A DNA stretch of 40,057 nt. Origin: Candidatus Zixiibacteriota bacterium. Lineage in GTDB: Bacteria; Zixibacteria; MSB-5A5; GN15; FEB-12. Location of the stretch: positions 1 through 40,057 of the forward strand of contig JBFMDV010000004.1 in NCBI GenBank assembly GCA_040753875.1, read 5' to 3'. This document shows positions 27,171-35,824 of this stretch, one piece after another. Below the pieces are notes generated by a model that saw only the letters and a list, made by a program, of their open reading frames with translations, had not been told where the DNA came from and searched no databases. Each line of letters starts with the position of its first letter. Position 1 is the first letter of the stretch. The translations under genes and the position numbers were made by a program.

Positions 27171-29411
27171 CTACTTCGGCGTCCAGACCCTCACAGTCAT
27201 GTTCTCGCCAATGCCAGCGTGCCAGCTAACCCACGGCTTGTCGTTCGGGCCAAGGCAAATCTCCGGAGCGCGGGCAGAGAGATTTTCCTCCGAAATGAGT
27301 ATCGGCGGTGACCAAAGGTTGCCGGAGAATTTCGTCAAATAAATACCCCATTGGCTGTGCCCGTCTTTCGATCTGCCGCTCCAGACGACCCACACTGAGC
27401 CATCGGAGACAATGGCTATGTGCGGAGTCTGGTTCTGGTGCGTTTCGGTACCTTCGCTCACCACGTACGGCGTCACCCACGTCTGGGCTTCGGAATCATA
27501 CCTGCTCACCAGGATTCGCTGTCCCTTGCCGGCATACGTCTCCATGGAGTTTGAACTCCAGGTGGCCCACTGCGCACCGCGCGGGTCGAGGGCTGTAGAC
27601 GGGTATTCGCCGATCTCGGAAGTCTCCACATTACCCGTCAGTTTCTGAGGTGTGGTCACGGGACCATCGAGCGGACCGCCGCAGGCGCACAAAGTCGATG
27701 GATAGTGCTGGTTCCACATTCCGAACGGGCGGCCGGATCGGTCGACCGCGAGCGAGAATCCCCAGGCATTGATATAGCCCATGTCGTCCCCATCCGGAAT
27801 TACCGCAATATCCCTCGCCTTGCCGACAGTGCGTCCCGTGATCATGCAATATCTGGGATACCGAAGATTGGCTTTCCATTCTGACCAGGCGGCAACAACC
27901 TGACCCGCGCCGTTCGACGCAAGCGCCGGTGTGATCACTTCGTACGTCCCCGGACCACTCAGACGTATTTCATCGGATAGATGGTCGCCATCGAGAAACC
28001 GCCCATAAAGATGGTACCAGCCGTCCCGGTCACAGAGGTAAACAATAAGGAACGAACTGCCGTCCCACACGATCTGTGGGTTGTAGGCATCCGCTTCACC
28101 ATCCTCGACAAGTCGGGTGCTGCCTTGGGAGTCTGCATTGGTCAGGGCGACGACAATATCACCCTGTTCCTCCCATGCGATGGCCGCGGTCCCGTCGGCA
28201 CGGACAGCGATCGACGGCAGGCGGCAATTGCGATTGCCAAGGATCATGACCCGCCCATCGGGAGACTCGCGCCATGGCGACGATTTCGGCGAGTAGTCGT
28301 GATGAACAACCGGTCTAAGCAGATACGAAGGCACCGGACATACACCCCCCTCGCAATACCCCTTCAGATTCTCATATGCTACCGAAAGCGAGTCAGCAAA
28401 GCGCCACTTGCACCCGGGCTCTTTCGCAAATCGACCGTCAAGAAGCAGCTTCGGTTGAGTCGCAGTCGAATCGTAACGCCACACGCAGAAATCGACCCAT
28501 CCCTCGTATACTATTCGCATGGTGCCGGCCGCATAGAGCTCGAACCTGACATATTTCTCTCGGTTATAGGGATTTGGGGCGACTGCCAACAACCCTGTCT
28601 CCTCTTTTGGGAAACTGTATGCCCCAAATCGAACAACGTCACTATCGAACGCGAACGGCAGCTCTTCGTGAGCTATGTGGTCGAACCGGAATTTCCGTGT
28701 CTCGCCCACGAATTCAAGATGGTGTTCGCAATCCTGCTCGGTGAGCTCGCACTCGTACTTCACATCAAACCCGTTCTTCTTGGTGAATCGCTCCTTATAG
28801 TAGTCATGAAGCCGGGTGGCATCATCCGGGATAACCGTGACGACCATTGGCGAACGGGCCTCAATCATATAGTTTTCCGCCATCTTCAATCCCGAAGCCA
28901 GCGTGACCGGCGGCGTGCCTGCCTCGGGCCACCACTCCGCAGCCCGCTGCTTGAACGTCACGCCGTAGTCATCCAAAAAACCCTTAAGGATCTGTTCGCC
29001 GTCCCTGAATGCCAGCATCGCTGGGTAGCCGTCGCGGTGATAGTCGTGAAGACTGACTGGGTACGTGAGCACGGATGTGGTATCACGGTAATACTTCATA
29101 TAGGCATAAATATCTCGCTGCGGGCTGAACAGGCATTGCTGGACATTCATGCCACCGTGCACGGCATTCGTATGGAAGTAGTTGAGAGTGACGAACTCCC
29201 CCACCAACATGCAGTAACCGCAATAGCTCGGCGAGAACGGCTCAATCAGGGTGATGCTTCGATTGAGCTGTGACAGGTCGATTTGATTCCCCCACAGGTC
29301 CTCGGCTATTCCCGCAAGTCTCTTTCCCGACGTTTCGGGTCCGCTCCGCTTGCACACCAGGAGCAAGGCAGAAAGCGCAAGCACGATTGCTACTGTGCGT
29401 TTGATCTTCAT
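27171..29411 (-). CDS. Exported thioredoxin-like plus beta-propeller protein
   Basis: 746 residues with an N-terminal signal sequence; the C at position 20 (LLLVC) is a weak lipobox. Residues about 50-145 resemble a thioredoxin-like domain with SYCGYC (Cys64, Cys67), followed by YPAMLAFRDG. The middle (about 160-380) has no recognised fold. From about 390 to 746 there are repeated units of the WxxxGDIVVA, IVWDGSSFLIVY, VWVVWSGRSKDG, KPWVSWHAG type, a beta-propeller pattern (sialidase/BNR-like). It is likely periplasmic or surface-exposed; a redox role for the CxxC is inferred. Confidence 0.72.
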   Translation of the reverse strand: MKIKRTVAIVLALSALLLVCKRSGPETSGKRLAGIAEDLWGNQIDLSQLNRSITLIEPFSPSYCGYCMLVGEFVTLNYFHTNAVHGGMNVQQCLFSPQRDIYAYMKYYRDTTSVLTYPVSLHDYHRDGYPAMLAFRDGEQILKGFLDDYGVTFKQRAAEWWPEAGTPPVTLASGLKMAENYMIEARSPMVVTVIPDDATRLHDYYKERFTKKNGFDVKYECELTEQDCEHHLEFVGETRKFRFDHIAHEELPFAFDSDVVRFGAYSFPKEETGLLAVAPNPYNREKYVRFELYAAGTMRIVYEGWVDFCVWRYDSTATQPKLLLDGRFAKEPGCKWRFADSLSVAYENLKGYCEGGVCPVPSYLLRPVVHHDYSPKSSPWRESPDGRVMILGNRNCRLPSIAVRADGTAAIAWEEQGDIVVALTNADSQGSTRLVEDGEADAYNPQIVWDGSSFLIVYLCDRDGWYHLYGRFLDGDHLSDEIRLSGPGTYEVITPALASNGAGQVVAAWSEWKANLRYPRYCMITGRTVGKARDIAVIPDGDDMGYINAWGFSLAVDRSGRPFGMWNQHYPSTLCACGGPLDGPVTTPQKLTGNVETSEIGEYPSTALDPRGAQWATWSSNSMETYAGKGQRILVSRYDSEAQTWVTPYVVSEGTETHQNQTPHIAIVSDGSVWVVWSGRSKDGHSQWGIYLTKFSGNLWSPPILISEENLSARAPEICLGPNDKPWVSWHAGIGENMTVRVWTPK

Positions 29412-29540
29412 CTCTCACCTCCGTGTCATGTACCAGCCTTAGCGACAGAAAGTGAACACTGTCACAACATAAGCCGACCGACGTTCTGATGCAATGACGA
29501 AAGAAAGGCAGGTTGGTCCGGGATGGGTCAGAGAGGTGTG

Positions 29541-30527
29541 TCAATCTACGGTGACAACGGCTGCGCCGGTGAACCTGCCTGACCGAAGGTCATCGAGCGC
29601 CCGGTTGGTGTCCGCAAGCGGGTAGGGATGCACCTCCGTGCGAATGGGCACCCGAGGCGCAAGCGCGAGAAACTCTTCACCGTCCTTACGCGTCAAGTTA
29701 GCCACTGATCGGATCACACGCTCTCCCCAAAGGATCGAATAGGGGAAAGACGGGATATCGCTCATATGGATGCCGGCACAGACAACCGTCCCTCCCTTGG
29801 CGGTTGCACGGAGCGCCACTGGCACCAGATCGCCCGCGGGAGCGAAGATGATTGCGGCATCGAGCGGTTGCGGCGGCATTTCTTCTGACGCCCCGGCCCA
29901 AGTTGCACCCAGCGATCGTGCAAATGTCTGACTGGCCATATCACCGTGTCGGGTGAAGGCGCAGACTTCTCGTTCCTGGAAGCGTGCCACCTGAATGATG
30001 ATATGAGCAGCGGCTCCAAAACCGTAAAGCCCCAATCGATGAGCCTCACCAACCATACGAAGCGCCCGATACCCAATCAACCCGGCGCATAAGAGTGGCG
30101 CGGCCTGTAGATCGGTGAAACCCTCCGGAATCGGGAAACAGAATCGCTCGTCGGCCAGACAATACTCGGCGAAGCCGCCATCGATCTGATAACCGGTGTA
30201 GCGCGCGTTGTCGCAGAGATTTTCCCGACCGCTCAGGCAATAGCCACACTTGCCGCAACTTCCCCCCAGCCACGGGATCCCCACCCTATCCCCTATGCCG
30301 AAGCGAGCGGAACCGAAACCGATATCGACTACCGTACCCACGATCTGGTGACCAGGGACCAGCGGGAGCTTTGGTTCGGACAAATCGCCATCGACTACAT
30401 GCAAATCAGTGCGACAGACGCCGCAGGCGTGAACCCGTACCTTCAACCGGCCACGACCAGGAACGGGGGCAGGCAACTCCATTAACTGCAATGGATTCCG
30501 CTGTCTCTGCAATACCATGGCTCGCAT
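29541..30527 (-). CDS. Zinc-dependent alcohol dehydrogenase family protein
   Basis: 328 residues from ATG 30527; ATG 30518 is possible, and the frame extends to TTG 30542. A medium-chain dehydrogenase: CGVCRTDLHVVDG carries the catalytic-zinc Cys (C38), and GHQIVG replaces the more usual GHEIVG. The structural-zinc site has Cys 91, 94, 97 and 105 (CGKCGYCLSGRENLC). The nucleotide-binding strand reads LYGFGAAAHI. It resembles the zinc-binding ADH family TIGR02822. It should oxidise alcohols or reduce aldehydes with NAD(P). No pathway genes are adjacent. The divergent gene 250 bases away encodes an exported repeat protein. Confidence 0.85.
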   Translation of the reverse strand: MRAMVLQRQRNPLQLMELPAPVPGRGRLKVRVHACGVCRTDLHVVDGDLSEPKLPLVPGHQIVGTVVDIGFGSARFGIGDRVGIPWLGGSCGKCGYCLSGRENLCDNARYTGYQIDGGFAEYCLADERFCFPIPEGFTDLQAAPLLCAGLIGYRALRMVGEAHRLGLYGFGAAAHIIIQVARFQEREVCAFTRHGDMASQTFARSLGATWAGASEEMPPQPLDAAIIFAPAGDLVPVALRATAKGGTVVCAGIHMSDIPSFPYSILWGERVIRSVANLTRKDGEEFLALAPRVPIRTEVHPYPLADTNRALDDLRSGRFTGAAVVTVD

Positions 30528-30610
30528 AATGCATCCACTCAAGCAACGACTAACTGTTCGTGTCTGACTCCAATGATCCTTGTTTCCTTAGCCGGCAGCA
30601 AGTTGAACTT

Positions 30611-30640
30611 CTGTCAAAACGTCGTGATTCTTCTTGACAG
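30611..30640. promoter_or_regulatory. Inverted repeat CTGTCAA-N16-TTGACAG over the -35 box
   Basis: CTGTCAA at 30611-30617 is the reverse complement of TTGACAG at 30634-30640, the latter containing the -35 box. It could be an operator for the cohesin/dockerin-like gene, but chance similarity to the -35 consensus is possible. Confidence 0.3.
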
Positions 30641-30662
30641 GCGGCACTCGATATGTTATGTT
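30634..30662 (+). promoter_or_regulatory. Sigma-70-like promoter of the cohesin/dockerin-like gene
   Basis: TTGACA (30634-30639) and TATGTT (30657-30662) are 17 bases apart. Transcription would start near 30669, about 105 bases before the ATG at 30775. Confidence 0.6.
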
Positions 30663-30774
30663 CGCATTGAAGACGAAAAACTCGTTGAGACCACACATAG
30701 CTTACAGCATATTATAGCCCCAACGTTATCGCATTTGTAACAAATACACGTTAACCTCTCAAAGCAGAGGAGTT

Positions 30775-33700
30775 ATGTCTACGTGTAGTGTCCTTGGCAT
30801 GGCAAGGAACAGACGTAGCAGGTCTGCCCACTCGATTCTCGCCGCTTTCATTGTCATTGTCATCACGGCGCAAGCAGGACAGACCGGTACGGCTATTCGC
30901 ATCGGCAACGTCATCGATGTGCCGCTCGGAAGTTCGCTTGAGTTGCCGATCTCCCTGGATTCCATAGCGCCCGGAGTCCAGATCGCCGGATTTGACCTGT
31001 TGATCAAATTCGATGGTTACAACATGCGGGTCGACTCGGTGATTATGGGTCCGTTGTTGGCAGGGTGCGCATGGGAGTATTTCACGTATCGGCTGGGCAT
31101 CGATGATTACTGTCCGTTTCCTCCCTGTCCAGAATCGCCGGTCAGCCTGCTGCGCATCGTCGCGCTTGCGGAGACCAACAATGGCGACATTCATCCATCA
31201 TGCATGGCAAATACTCCGGGCGAATTGGCCCGTCTGCGAGTCAGCACCTCCAGTCACCCGGACAGGCTCTGTAATCTGATGCCGGTGCGCTTTTATTGGA
31301 AAGATTGCGGAGATAACATGGTTGCTCTTGCGACCACTTCTGATACCCTCCTGCTTTCGGACCGCGTCTATGAGTTTGGCATTCGCATCGATGACCCGCT
31401 CCAGCCGTTCCCATCCTACCAGGGCGCGCCGTCAAGGTGTGTTGGTCAGTTCGGAACGGTCGAACACGTCCGCGGGATAGATTACTACAACGGTTACTTC
31501 CAATTCGTCTGCCAAAATACTACGACCGATTATGTGACCGTAGCCCTCGGTCAAACGCGAAATGCAGCGAGGGGGCAGCAGGTCTCATTGCCTATAGACT
31601 TCCACCGGGGCCTTTCTTCAATGGAGACAGGCGGCTTTGACATGCTCGTCACCTATGACCCCACCGGCCTGGTTTTCCAAAGCGCCACGCCTGGCCCGCT
31701 TTTGCTGAACTGCGGTTGGGAGTATTTCACCTATACCGTTGGCGCCGATTCCAACTGCACCGGCGCGCCATGTCCGATACCGCTCGTACGGATAGTGGCT
31801 CTCGCGGAGATCAACAATGGTGATCTCCATCCTTCCTGCTGGCTCGACAGTACAGGAACCCTGGCCAGACTGCTCTTCATGGTGAGACAAGATTCAAGTG
31901 TGATTTGCGGCAAATTCCCAGTGGCGTTCCTCTGGAACGACTGCGGCGATAATCTCTTCTCAAGTCGGGCCGGCGACTCCGTCTTTTTCTCGAGATACGT
32001 TTTGGACGAAAACGGGTTTTCTATCACCCAGGACACCACATTGCCGACACGTTTCGGTGCACCGTCGAGTTGCATTGCCGGAAGCAGTGTGGCTCCGACG
32101 AGGTTTGTTGATTACGTCAACGGCTATGTGGCGGTCGAGTGTCACCCGCAGATCGACTACCGCGGGGACCTGAACCTGAACGGATTGGCGTATGAAATAG
32201 CCGATTGGGTACTGTTTTCAGAGTATTTCCAGATCGGCGACAGTGCTTTTACGATCAACCCACCGCTTCAACGCGCCACCTCCGATGTAACGCTCGACGG
32301 CCTCGAATTGACCATGCTCGATTACATTTATATGTACCGCATCCTCACCGGCCTGGCCGTCCCATGGAATGACACGACATACTTCATTGGCGACAGCATG
32401 TATGTCGATCAAGATGTCAATTCCCGCACGGTGACAATCACCGGTCCGGACTCCCTGGCCGGTTTGTACCTGAAGTTCCGTGGCAATGTCGTTCCATATT
32501 TCCCGATGGACTCCACGGATCTTGTCCGCTCGTCATTCTTTGACGGTCTCTTCACACGTATTCTCATCGGCCCTCAGATGTCCGGCATGGACACGACGCC
32601 GCTTTTCGCCACAGGCGTAGTGCTCACATATAACGGCTCCGGGGTTTTGGAAGAAGTGAGTGGGGCGGACTATACGAATACATACTATTCGCCGTTCTTG
32701 ACTGCTAACAGTGACCCCCGAAATGCATCCGTACAAATAGGCCGTGTCAACGGCGTCGCTCTCGGGAGCCAAATCTCAATTCCTGTGACGCTCGGTGGAA
32801 CCTGGCCGAATTTCGAATTTTCCGGCTTTGACCTATTACTGGAGTATGATGGAACGATCGCTGCGCTGACAGGTGTCACGGCGGGTCAGCTTCTCACTGA
32901 CTGCCAGTGGGAGTATTTCACCTATCGTGTTGGACCCGGCATTGTTTGCGACAGCGTTTCGTGCCCAAGCCAAAGCGTCCGCTTGGTCAGCGTTGCCGAT
33001 ATCAATAACGGTGGAATCCACCCGACCTGCTATGCCGATACCATGGGCGTTCTGGCCAACTTGTCTTTCCAGATCGATACCAGTTCGGCATTCGCTTGCT
33101 TCCATGTCCCGGTGCGATTTGCCTGGGCGGATTGCGGGGACAACGTCTTCGCACTGAAAGACACGGACACGCTGGTGGCGTCACGCAAAGTGTATGATCT
33201 CTCGATGGGGTGGCCCACCGAAATTACCGGTGACGTGCCGCTACCTTCGGTACATGGCACACCGAGCAGTTGCATAGCCGGGTCAGTCCTACGAGGAATC
33301 GACTATTACAGTGGTGGCTTCGATATACGCTGCAACGATTCCATAGATGCCCGGGGCGATATCAATCTGAATGGTCTTGCATATGAGATTGCCGACTGGG
33401 TCACTTTCGTCAATTATTTTCTTCTCGGACCAGAGGCTTTCACAGTCAACCGGCACAGCCAAATTGCTGCCACAGATGTTAATGCCGACGGCTGGGCACT
33501 AACAGCAGCCGATCTGGAATATCTGCTGCGGGTAATGGTTGGGGATGCGCTGCCATATCCCAAGCTCTCAGTCGATTCCGGCAGTATCGCCACTATCGTT
33601 CAGGACACACTGAACTACACCGTTTCGCTTGATTATGCGGATAGTCTGGGAGCTCTATATCTTGTCTTTCTTGGCGAGATAGATCCGATCGATACCTTGG

Positions 33701-34140
33701 TAGGCGGTCTTTCAATCGGATCGGTAGCCGATTCAGGCGTGACCCGAGTATTGGTCAGTCCCTGGATCGGAGGCTCACCGGATGCGCAACTGTCCCACGT
33801 GGGTGCCGGCCTTTTGTTCAACTACTCCGGCGCCGGCCAGCTTGTCTTTGTTGACGCCACGTACGACGGTACTCAGGTGACACCGACCGATATTCGCGGC
33901 AGTGACGGTATCTGCTGCCGACACCGGGGTAACGTTGAAGGGTGGTTTGATCCTTCAGGTGTTGTCGATATCGGAGATCTGACAGAATTAATTGGCTTCC
34001 TGTTTGGACAGTCTCGAATGATTATTCCGTATTGCTGGGCCGAAGCCAATTGCGACGGATTGGGACAAGTTGATATCGCAGACATTTCGGCCCTGGTCGA
34101 TTTTCTTTTCTTCGGCCAGGCCCTGCCCCCTTGCCAATGA
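30775..34140 (+). CDS. Large secreted protein with cohesin-like and dockerin-like repeats
   Basis: 1121 residues; the ATG follows AGAGGAG by three bases. A signal peptide covers about 1-40. Three long repeats begin near 43, 255 and 650, each with a xxGFDLLIxYDG strand and the signature CxWEYFTYRxG, followed by RxVxLAxINNGxxHPxC. They resemble a cohesin-like beta-sandwich. Two segments near 462 and 859 contain RGDxNLNGLAYEIADW plus a TDVTLDG-like Asp-rich loop, similar to type I dockerin halves. The C-terminus (about 1050-1121) reads GNV...VDIGDLTELIGFLF and ANCDGLGQVDIADISALVDFLFF, a standard dockerin pair. Cells probably use it for surface assembly. It has a strong terminator. Confidence 0.82.
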   Translation: MSTCSVLGMARNRRSRSAHSILAAFIVIVITAQAGQTGTAIRIGNVIDVPLGSSLELPISLDSIAPGVQIAGFDLLIKFDGYNMRVDSVIMGPLLAGCAWEYFTYRLGIDDYCPFPPCPESPVSLLRIVALAETNNGDIHPSCMANTPGELARLRVSTSSHPDRLCNLMPVRFYWKDCGDNMVALATTSDTLLLSDRVYEFGIRIDDPLQPFPSYQGAPSRCVGQFGTVEHVRGIDYYNGYFQFVCQNTTTDYVTVALGQTRNAARGQQVSLPIDFHRGLSSMETGGFDMLVTYDPTGLVFQSATPGPLLLNCGWEYFTYTVGADSNCTGAPCPIPLVRIVALAEINNGDLHPSCWLDSTGTLARLLFMVRQDSSVICGKFPVAFLWNDCGDNLFSSRAGDSVFFSRYVLDENGFSITQDTTLPTRFGAPSSCIAGSSVAPTRFVDYVNGYVAVECHPQIDYRGDLNLNGLAYEIADWVLFSEYFQIGDSAFTINPPLQRATSDVTLDGLELTMLDYIYMYRILTGLAVPWNDTTYFIGDSMYVDQDVNSRTVTITGPDSLAGLYLKFRGNVVPYFPMDSTDLVRSSFFDGLFTRILIGPQMSGMDTTPLFATGVVLTYNGSGVLEEVSGADYTNTYYSPFLTANSDPRNASVQIGRVNGVALGSQISIPVTLGGTWPNFEFSGFDLLLEYDGTIAALTGVTAGQLLTDCQWEYFTYRVGPGIVCDSVSCPSQSVRLVSVADINNGGIHPTCYADTMGVLANLSFQIDTSSAFACFHVPVRFAWADCGDNVFALKDTDTLVASRKVYDLSMGWPTEITGDVPLPSVHGTPSSCIAGSVLRGIDYYSGGFDIRCNDSIDARGDINLNGLAYEIADWVTFVNYFLLGPEAFTVNRHSQIAATDVNADGWALTAADLEYLLRVMVGDALPYPKLSVDSGSIATIVQDTLNYTVSLDYADSLGALYLVFLGEIDPIDTLVGGLSIGSVADSGVTRVLVSPWIGGSPDAQLSHVGAGLLFNYSGAGQLVFVDATYDGTQVTPTDIRGSDGICCRHRGNVEGWFDPSGVVDIGDLTELIGFLFGQSRMIIPYCWAEANCDGLGQVDIADISALVDFLFFGQALPPCQ

Positions 34141-34170
34141 GCGTTTGAACGAGCACCGCTGATTGGCGCA

Positions 34171-34201
34171 GCCCCGGTCGCAAGGCCGGGGCATTTTTTT
34201 T
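34171..34201 (+). terminator. Rho-independent terminator of the cohesin/dockerin-like gene
   Basis: GCCCCGG (34171-34177) pairs with CCGGGGC (34186-34192) across an eight-base loop, followed by A and T8. It lies 30 bases past the TGA. Confidence 0.93.
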
Positions 34202-34227
34202 GCGTAGCTGTCGCCGGGCTGTTCACG

Positions 34228-34318
34228 GAAAGTACAATCAGAAGGTCAGCATTTTTTTCACAAAGAAATTGCGGTAGAATGGGCCTGACCGGTCGATAAT
34301 TATCAGAAAGTACAATCA
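34228..34318. repeat. 13-bp direct repeat upstream of the small lipoprotein gene
   Basis: GAAAGTACAATCA occurs at 34228-34240 and at 34306-34318, 78 bases apart, both upstream of the start codon at 34357. A TAGAAT at 34275-34280 could be a -10 box between them. Possible regulator sites. Confidence 0.4.
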
Positions 34319-34356
34319 TTGGGGTCCCCAAACAAACCTTCACGGTGGAGGATGAC

Positions 34357-34773
34357 ATGCACATCGCCAGGTCGTTTCGAAATCTGATTACTACCGGGGT
34401 CGCCGTTCTTATCATGGGCGGTTGTGGCGGAAGCAAAAAACCGACTGCTCCGCTCTCCAACTTTCAACCGGAGATCGTGAGTATCCAGGACAATTTCCAG
34501 TTCCAGGCAACCAACCTGGATAACGTCTCTGCAACTGTCCAGTATATGTGGGCGAACAGCGGAAATCGCGCGAGTATCGACCACTCATCGGCAGTGACAG
34601 CGGGTACGACTTCGGTAACGCTGTTCGACGCTAACGGAGCGCAGGTGTATACCAGCGGATTGCTGGCCAGTGGAACTCAACAGGCCGATTCGGGGGCCGC
34701 CGGCGACTGGCTTGTCCGCGTAATCCTTACCAACTGTAGCGGCACGCTCAATTTCAGAGCGCAGAAGCTGTAG
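34357..34773 (+). CDS. Small lipoprotein
   Basis: 138 residues from ATG 34357; GGAGG lies six bases upstream, and a GTG at 34345 overlaps that site. A lipoprotein signal peptide ends in IMGGC (Cys about 23). The mature part looks like a small all-beta domain, with strands such as QFQATNLDNVSATVQYMW, SVTLFDANGAQVY and WLVRVILTNCSGTLNF. It resembles a C-terminal-type beta-sandwich; no function is recognised. Confidence 0.78.
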   Translation: MHIARSFRNLITTGVAVLIMGGCGGSKKPTAPLSNFQPEIVSIQDNFQFQATNLDNVSATVQYMWANSGNRASIDHSSAVTAGTTSVTLFDANGAQVYTSGLLASGTQQADSGAAGDWLVRVILTNCSGTLNFRAQKL

Positions 34774-35251
34774 ACACTTCGATCAAAATCTCGTCTTCCG
34801 TGGTGATGCTGTCACACGTCCAGAGCCAGGATTCATCCGAATCCTGGCTTTTGTACACGTGCCAAACCATGTCCATTCGCCGACCCCACTCTCCATAGCG
34901 GTTATGGGAACCGAAACCTTTCTCAGCGTCTGACGTTCAAATATATGAAGGATTTGGACAGAATAGTCCGATCTGGTATATTGGTATCAGGTTCTTTGAA
35001 AACTGAGGTTTAGTCAAGACTCTCTTGAGACCTTGATGAACCTGTATTGCCGTATCGTCACCAACGCCGACTGCTAAACACCATGGTTGGGGACTGTTTG
35101 AAATGACACCCCTACCCCTCTCCCACTGGGTGAGGGTGGCGCGAAGCGACGGGTGAGGGGACTTTTTCAACCTCCCTTCGCAGGGTGAGGTTGTTTGCGG
35201 CATTGTCGTCGCAGCACTCACAGCCCGAGCTGACACAATACAAAAGCCATT
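34774..35251. other. Gene-free interval with a REP-like palindrome, upstream of ssrA
   Basis: About 480 bases without a credible gene. A minus-strand frame (34937-35236) is read through repeats and is not considered real. The interval holds a low-complexity region and two imperfect palindromes: one at 35109-35160 (separate entry) and AACCTC(35169)...GAGGTT(35192) around TTCGC. No clear promoter for ssrA was recognised, though one must lie here. Confidence 0.5.
35109..35160. repeat. REP-like imperfect palindrome
   Basis: The segment starts CCCCTACCCCTCTCCCA and ends CGACGGGTGAGGGG. Its two ends pair as CCCCT-ACCC with GGGTGAGGGG, with an inner CTCTCCCA/TGGGTGAG and a GCGCGAAGCG tip. Sequences of this composition are scattered in many genomes; only one copy is present here. 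Confidence 0.5.
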
Positions 35252-35616
35252 GGGGGTGACAGGTTTCGACGGGTTTAGCGGGGGGTTGTTGGCGTGCCGG
35301 GGTAGTCTGGGTCCCCGTTACCAAACTGGACAAACACACAAATGGCGAACTTAACTACGCCATGGCTGCCTAACTCGCACAGAGTTTAGGCTAACAGCCC
35401 GTCGTGCCGGGTCTTTTGCCTTCAAGATTCGGACACGGCGTCGACAAAGAAGGCTCGGTGGTCGGGTGCCGTGACCGACCGCTTAAAATAAGCGGCTAGT
35501 CCGAGTCGTGGCCTGGCGTTCGGCAGCGATTCGGGCGAATAGATATAGATCGCCTACGCACGTAGAGGACGGCCTGACGTTACTCTCGGACGGGGGTTCG
35601 ATTCCCCCCACCTCCA
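35252..35616 (+). ncRNA. ssrA: tmRNA
   Basis: 365 bases. The 5' end GGGGGTGACAGGTTTCGACGG and the 3' end GGGGGTTCGATTCCCCC-CACCTCC-A form the tRNA-like half; the acceptor stem is 7 bp (35252-35258 with 35609-35615) including one G-U. The CCA is not encoded. The tag frame is GAC AAA CAC ACA AAT GGC GAA CTT AAC TAC GCC ATG GCT GCC TAA (35329-35373), giving DKHTNGELNYAMAA at its longest reading, with the usual hydrophobic YA-AA end. It rescues stalled ribosomes with SmpB. The 3' end is the left attachment repeat of the island. Confidence 0.96.
35597..35616 (+). repeat. attL: ssrA 3' end copy of a 20-bp direct repeat
   Basis: TTCGATTCCCCCCACCTCCA forms the last 20 bases of ssrA (T-arm and acceptor). 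An exact copy is at 38933-38952. tRNA and tmRNA 3' ends are standard targets of tyrosine-type integrases. Confidence 0.85.
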
Positions 35617-35630
35617 TTAAGATTATAAGT

Positions 35631-35645
35631 TATTGTGTCACAATA
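35631..35645. promoter_or_regulatory. Palindrome TATTGTG-T-CACAATA at the start of the island
   Basis: A perfect 7-bp inverted repeat around one base, followed directly by an AT-rich TATAATATGATG segment, about 180 bases before the nucleotidyltransferase gene. It may be an operator over a promoter. Confidence 0.35.
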
Positions 35646-35824
35646 TAATATGATGATTCTCGGTTCGGTGACTCCACCTCCTACGATCCACTCTCGCCTC
35701 CCTTCTTGCTCATAGTCCAAGAATATCTGCCAAGAAGATTTGTCTTGACCGTTGACCTCAATTTGGGTTCATTTGTTCCGATAACAGTATCAGTTGTATC
35801 GGAAATAGAATCGGTATTTTGTGG

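Noticed and set aside
26902-27342. 146-residue plus-strand frame between two minus-strand genes
   Set aside because: It overlaps the starts or ends of both genes in antisense and has no signal or motif.
27981-29273. 430-residue plus-strand reading frame
   Set aside because: It is antisense to the thioredoxin/propeller gene, which has a signal peptide, motifs and a good start. The antisense product shows no domain or plausible composition.
34937-35236. 99-residue minus-strand frame upstream of ssrA
   Set aside because: It is read through a palindromic repeat and its product (KKSPHPSLRATLTQWERGRG) is typical of repeat-derived false genes.
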